NCBI RefSeq assembly: GCF_047495875.1
Contig: NC_092460.1
Span: forward strand, 3,529,520-3,593,519
Direction: 5' to 3'
From: Pithys albifrons albifrons
Taxonomy: Eukaryota > Chordata > Aves > Passeriformes > Thamnophilidae
Length of the DNA: 64,000 nucleotides
A program made the translations under genes and the position numbers. The notes below the pieces were generated by a model. That model was not told the DNA's origin. It searched no databases and saw nothing but the letters and a program-made list of their open reading frames with translations. Of this stretch, positions 59,953-64,000 are shown one piece after another (position 1 is the first letter of the stretch; every line of letters starts with the position of its first letter).

Positions 59953-61247
59953 TTATAGAATCATAGAATCATAGAATGGATTGGGTTGGAAAAGACCTCC
60001 AAGATCATCGAGTCCAACCCTTGGTCCAACTCCAGTCCCTTTACCAGATCATGGCACTCAGTGCCACGGCCAAGCTCAGCTGAAAAACCTCCAGGGATGG
60101 GGAATCCACCCCCTCTCTGGGCAGCCCATTCCAATCCCTGAGCACTCTCTCTGCAAAGAATTTTTTTCTGCTCTCCAACTTCAATTTCCCCTGGCAGAGC
60201 TTGAGCCCATCGTGCCCCCTTGTCCTATTGCTGAGTGCCTGGGAGAAGAGACCAACCCCCACCTGGCCAGAACTTCCCTTCAGGCAGTTCCAGACAGTGC
60301 TGAGGTCACCTCTGAGCCTCCTCTTCTCCAGGCTGAACACCCCCAGCTCCCTCAGCCTCTCCCCACAGCACTTGTGCTCCAGTCCCTTCTCCAGCCTTGT
60401 TGCTCTTCTCTGGCCCCGCTCCAGCCCCTCAATGTCCTTTCTGAACTGAGGGGCCCAGAACTGAACACAACACTCAAGGTGTGGCCTCCCCAAGGCAGAG
60501 TCCAGGGGAAGGGTCACTGCCCTGGGCCTGCTGGCCACGCTAGTTTGGATCCAGGCCAGGATCCCCTTGGCCTTCTTGGCCACCTGGGCACACTGGTGGC
60601 TCCTGTTGAGCTTCCTGTCCCTCAGTCCCCCCAGGTCCCTCTGCCTGGCTGCTCTCCAGCCACTCTGTGCCCAGCCTGGAGCGCTGCAGGGGGTTGGGGT
60701 GGCCAAAGGGCAGGACCTGCACTTGGCCTTGTTGAACTCCATCCCATTGGAATCAGCCCATCTCTCCAGTCTCTCCAGATCCCTCTGCAGAGCCCTCCTG
60801 CCTTCCAGCAGGTTGACATTCCCTCCCAGCTTGGTGTCATCAGCAAATTTGCTGCTGATGGACTCAATCCCCTCATCTAAATCATCAATAAAGATGTTAA
60901 ACAGGACTGGGCCCAGCACAGACCCCTGGGAACACCACTGGTGACCAGCTGGATGCAGCTCCATTCACCAGCACTCTCTGGGCCCGACCCTCCAGCCAGC
61001 TCTTAATCCAGGAGAGGGTACACTTGTCCAGGCCATGGGCTACCAGCTTTTCCAGGAGTATATTATGGGAGACAGTGTCAAAGGCCTTGCTGAAGTCCAG
61101 ATAGACACATCCACAGCCTTCCCCTCATCCACCAGGTGGGTCACCTGATTGTAAAAAGAGATCAGGTTGGTCAGACAGGACCTGCCCCTCCTAAAGCCCT
61201 GCTGGCTGGGTCTAATTCCTTGTCCAGGTGCTGTGTGATTGCAGCTA
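59953..61247 (-). mobile_element. Longest CR1 LINE copy in the window, 5'-truncated
   Basis: A minus-strand CR1 of about 1.3 kb. The 3' end shows nearly three octamers (TTATAGAATCATAGAATCAT on the plus strand), then GGATTGGGTTGGAAAAGACC. It extends through the complete C-terminal ORF2 and further into the RT domain than any sister copy, up to about 61247. It keeps the five-G run (60689-60693), so ORF2 is in frame for 307 codons. It shares KGILAW with the 34661 copy. The antisense strand is open for 299 codons. Confidence 0.95.
60041..60964 (-). pseudogene. CR1 ORF2 remnant with RT catalytic box, in frame
   Basis: An open frame of 307 codons. Near its start is the RT motif [17 protein letters not shown], then at about residue 45 the FADDTK box with the two catalytic aspartates. 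A long C-terminal region of the CR1 type follows, ending SAMIW. The frame opens at a Met that is internal to ORF2; further 5' CR1 sequence continues to 61247 but in a broken frame. The endonuclease and the first RT motifs are missing, so it is not an autonomous element. It is the best-preserved coding remnant here. Confidence 0.88.
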
Positions 61248-63339
61248 TTTCTTACCTCCTTCTAGTCTTTCTTCAGGGCACACAAAAGCCGTTTCTGGGT
61301 CATGGGGTTTCTCAAAGGACCATCTCAGTGTGGCTGCAGACAAAGAGATGTCTCACCATCATTCTGTTATTGCTTTGTCTCAGGCCCAACAAAATTAAGC
61401 TCTACATAAATATATCTTTACCTGACTGGCCTCTTGCTTTCCCCCTCACCCCGCTCTACCCCTTTAAAATATATATATATAAAATCAACAAATATCAATA
61501 TCATTTACAAGCTTTGAACTTTGCCATCATTTAAAGTGTTGGTGAGAATGGAGCTTAAAAATAAAGGCAAAAAATTGAGTATTTTGGCTGGGTTTGTACA
61601 AAAAAAACAATTAAATAACTAATAAATGAATCAATTTGTCAGTTTTGGGTTTTCATAGGAAAAAAGAGATGAAGAGCAATTCCCAAAGGATGCATTTAAA
61701 AGCCTTACACAACTGATCTCTCCTTTGAGACTTAATTCCTCCTGCCCTTTTAGTTTTTTCTCCTTCTCCTGCCTTCTGAAACTCTCTCACAGCATATTTG
61801 GAAAGCTCACAGTGCAAGCTGAAGGCTCTCCCAACACCAGGAATGTTGTGCATGCTCAGAGTCCTCATCCAAGCAGTTCAGTTCTGTGAGAAACCCCATC
61901 AAGATGTCATGAATCAAAACAGTACCACCATAAATTACATTTAAAGCCTGCTTAGAGTAGGAAAGCAATAACTGAGACTTCACAGGGAGGATTGTTCTGC
62001 TGTTAGAGAAACCTGAGCAGAGTTTCTGGGAAGTGTTTCAGTGGGGATCTCTGCAGCAGGAAGCACTCAGAGCTGAGAGGTGCCAGCACAGATGAGACAA
62101 GGAAACAAGAGCTGGCAAGGAAAGCATCAATTTGTGGTTCTTGCTGCCTCAGCTGCCACAGCCCCTGCTCCTGGGTGAGGGTTGGGACTGAGTGGCATGA
62201 CAGGAAAGAGAGGAGACCAAGCAGTCACTTGGAAAATAACTGAACATGCTTCAATGTTTGTTGGAAATGGCTTTTCTTTTTTTTTCTTTTTTTTTTTTTG
62301 AGAAGGACTTAGCCCTGAACTCCTAACAACTAAGAAAGAGTGAAAGATTTGCTAAACTTGCTCTATTTGAGATCACAAACATAAAAAGGCTCTCCTAAAA
62401 ATCCACAGGTAGGCATTTCACTGGCTATTTACAATAGTTTACCTGAAATGGCCTGAACATGCAGAGTGTGTGGACATGTGTGTGAGAAAACCATCCCCAG
62501 GGCAGGAGCCAGAGCTGAGTCCACTTGGGTGGGATTCCTCCTGCTGAGACATCCAGAAGGCTTAAAAAACAAAATTATAACAGCAAGGGGGGAATAAAAT
62601 GCCCTCTACCTTCTATCTGGGATTTGCATTTCAGAATTCAATCCCCTCTTGAGTTACAGCTCTCTGTAAATCTGATGACCTTTGACCAGGAGAAATTAAG
62701 TTCAATGATTTTCTGATTTGTTTGAAAATTAACCTCACAAAGAACTGAATGGCATGGAAAGCTGCAATGGCATACTAAGTTATATAAAACAGGTGGGTCT
62801 TCAAATGATCAATTTTTAACTATTTTTGAAAAAGCATTATATATCCAACAAATTAAACAGGGGGTCAAAAATCTTCTACTGGAGGTCATCCCTTGCCTGT
62901 TATTCATTCAACAGGAATATTTATTTTGCTTTTTGATCAATAGTTGCTGTACCAATTCCCCTGTTATCTTTAATTCTGTCTCACCATTTTTTTTGCAGTT
63001 AAAAATGTGAAGAATTGATTAAAAAAGTGTCCAAATTGAATATCCATTCCCTGGTTCGAGCTGTGTAATGTCAGTGAAAATCCAGCTCATGATTTCAGTA
63101 GGTGTTGAGTTAGAGCCACATTTTGTGGCATTATCTCAGGTTTATGCATCTTCTCTTTCCTGTTTCATCTAAGCCAAGTTTTGATGCCCTTCCTGCTGCT
63201 CCTACAGAGAAATTCTGCAGCCACTGTGACACCTGAGATGCACCCAATTTCTCCTGTAATTCCTTGAAGTTCCTTCTGTGTTTAAATAATGTCAACTTCA
63301 ATTGGGTTTGAGATGTAGGGAGAGGAAAACTGAGGGATT
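61248..63339. other. Unique AT-rich DNA, no gene recognised
   Basis: It contains an AT dinucleotide run at 61469-61480 and a T-rich tract at 62272-62299. No exon or further repeat was recognised. Confidence 0.5.
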
Positions 63340-63411
63340 GACTCCCTGGTCTCGTGGTTAATGCACTGCGATTTGGGATGAGGAGAGGTGTCAAGTTCAA
63401 TTCTCTGCTTC
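63340..63411 (+). mobile_element. Old tRNA-derived SINE-like relic
   Basis: An RNA polymerase III-type promoter is visible. TGGTCTCGTGG at 63347-63357 fits the A box (10 of 11) and AGTTCAATTCT at 63394-63404 fits the B box (8 of 11). They are 47 bases apart, close to tRNA spacing. Between them, TTAATGCACTGCGATTTGGG and AGGAGAGGTGTCAAG follow the layout of tRNA-derived SINE heads known from birds and reptiles. The acceptor, anticodon and T stems do not pair, so it is not a working tRNA. The family name is not assigned. Confidence 0.5.
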
Positions 63412-63564
63412 AAATAAGGAGGATGGATTTGAACTTAAATCTCCTGTATTCCCAGGGCTAACCCTGGGCAGCTGAGCACTCACTGCATTGCTGCCTTTCC
63501 CCTCCTGGTTCTTCTTGGGACAAGAAAACACTCAGATTTGTTCTGCAAGGAGGAAACACTGAGA
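63412..63564. other. Spacer, possibly SINE body
   Basis: About 150 bases between the tRNA-like head and a CR1 fragment. It may be the decayed body of the same SINE, but no motif proves it. Confidence 0.3.
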
Positions 63565-63945
63565 GAGTTGAGGTTGTCCAGCCTGGAGAAGAAAAGGCTC
63601 CAGGGAGACCTTAGAGCAGCTCCCAGTGCCTAAAGGGCTCTAAGAGAGCTGGAGAAGGATTTGGGAGAAGGGATGGAATCTTAGAACTAGAGGTAGTGGT
63701 TTTAAACTGAAAGAGGGCAGGTTTAGATTATTTATTAGGAAGAAATCCTTCCCTGTGAGGGTGGGCAGACTCTGGCACAGGTGCCCAGAGAAGCTGTGGC
63801 TGCCCCATCTCTGGAGGAGTCCAAGGCCAGGCTGGATGGGGCAGGGAGCAACCTGAGCTGGTGGAAGGTGTCCCTGCCCATGACAGGATGAACTGGATGG
63901 TCCTTAAGGCCCCTTCCAACCCAAACCCTTCTGTGATTCTGTGAT
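63565..63945 (+). mobile_element. CR1 LINE 3' fragment
   Basis: A plus-strand CR1 of about 380 bp. It starts in the ORF2 end (GTCCAGCCTGGAGAAGAAAA), passes AGTGGTTTTAAACTGAAAG and GGCACAGGTGCCCAGAGAAG, and ends CCCTTCCAACCCAAACCC with two diverged octamers (TTCTGTGA). It is the most complete member here of the older subfamily also seen at 615, 26045 and 47215. Frames are broken. Confidence 0.9.
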
Positions 63946-64000
63946 TTGTTATGAATGGCAGAAGGTCCCCTCCAGCCAAGGGACAAGCACATCATCTCCC

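Noticed and set aside
63340..63411. Functional tRNA gene
   Set aside because: Acceptor, anticodon and T stems do not pair despite good internal promoter boxes.

Overview
This window looks like non-coding DNA from a bird, most likely a neoavian and possibly a songbird. I find no protein-coding exon, functional tRNA, rRNA or CRISPR array that I can defend. The bird assignment rests on about seventeen CR1 LINE fragments, several ending in the CR1-type octamer ATTCTATG rather than poly(A), and on long terminal repeats (LTRs) of avian endogenous retroviruses. There is no L1 or Alu, and the unique DNA is AT-rich and CpG-poor. The window could be intergenic or lie inside a large intron; the sequence alone does not decide.

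Layout. Positions 1-10.4 kb are mostly unique AT-rich DNA with four old CR1 tails. At 10.5-12.2 kb there are two LTRs: a solo LTR with a perfect 5-bp target duplication (10479-11195), then a minus-strand LTR (11591-12170). At 15.6-17.4 kb lies a 22-bp minisatellite of about 80 copies. At 19.6-20.5 kb a CR1 contains a 40-bp minisatellite that grew from CR1's own sequence. At 23-36 kb four young CR1 copies of one subfamily occur (23455, 27866, 30298, 34661), followed by a second solo LTR with a perfect 5-bp duplication (35769-36386). A fifth young copy, the longest, is at 59953-61247. At 44.3-45.9 kb an old LTR is followed by a 34-bp minisatellite of about 32 copies. The right end has an old tRNA-derived SINE-like relic (63340-63411) and a CR1 tail.

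The long open reading frames fall into two groups. Those in the minisatellites exist because the repeat unit has no stop codon and its length is not a multiple of three. Those in CR1 are remnants of the reverse-transcriptase ORF, or its antisense strand. None looks like a host gene.

The least explained features are an 83-nt pre-miRNA-like hairpin (33159-33241), two back-to-back perfect hairpins (22381-22420), a 12-bp-stem hairpin (48138-48170), an RFX X-box-like site (58041-58054), and short CpG-retaining unique segments that may be conserved elements. All were found by eye; no alignment, folding or database search was run.
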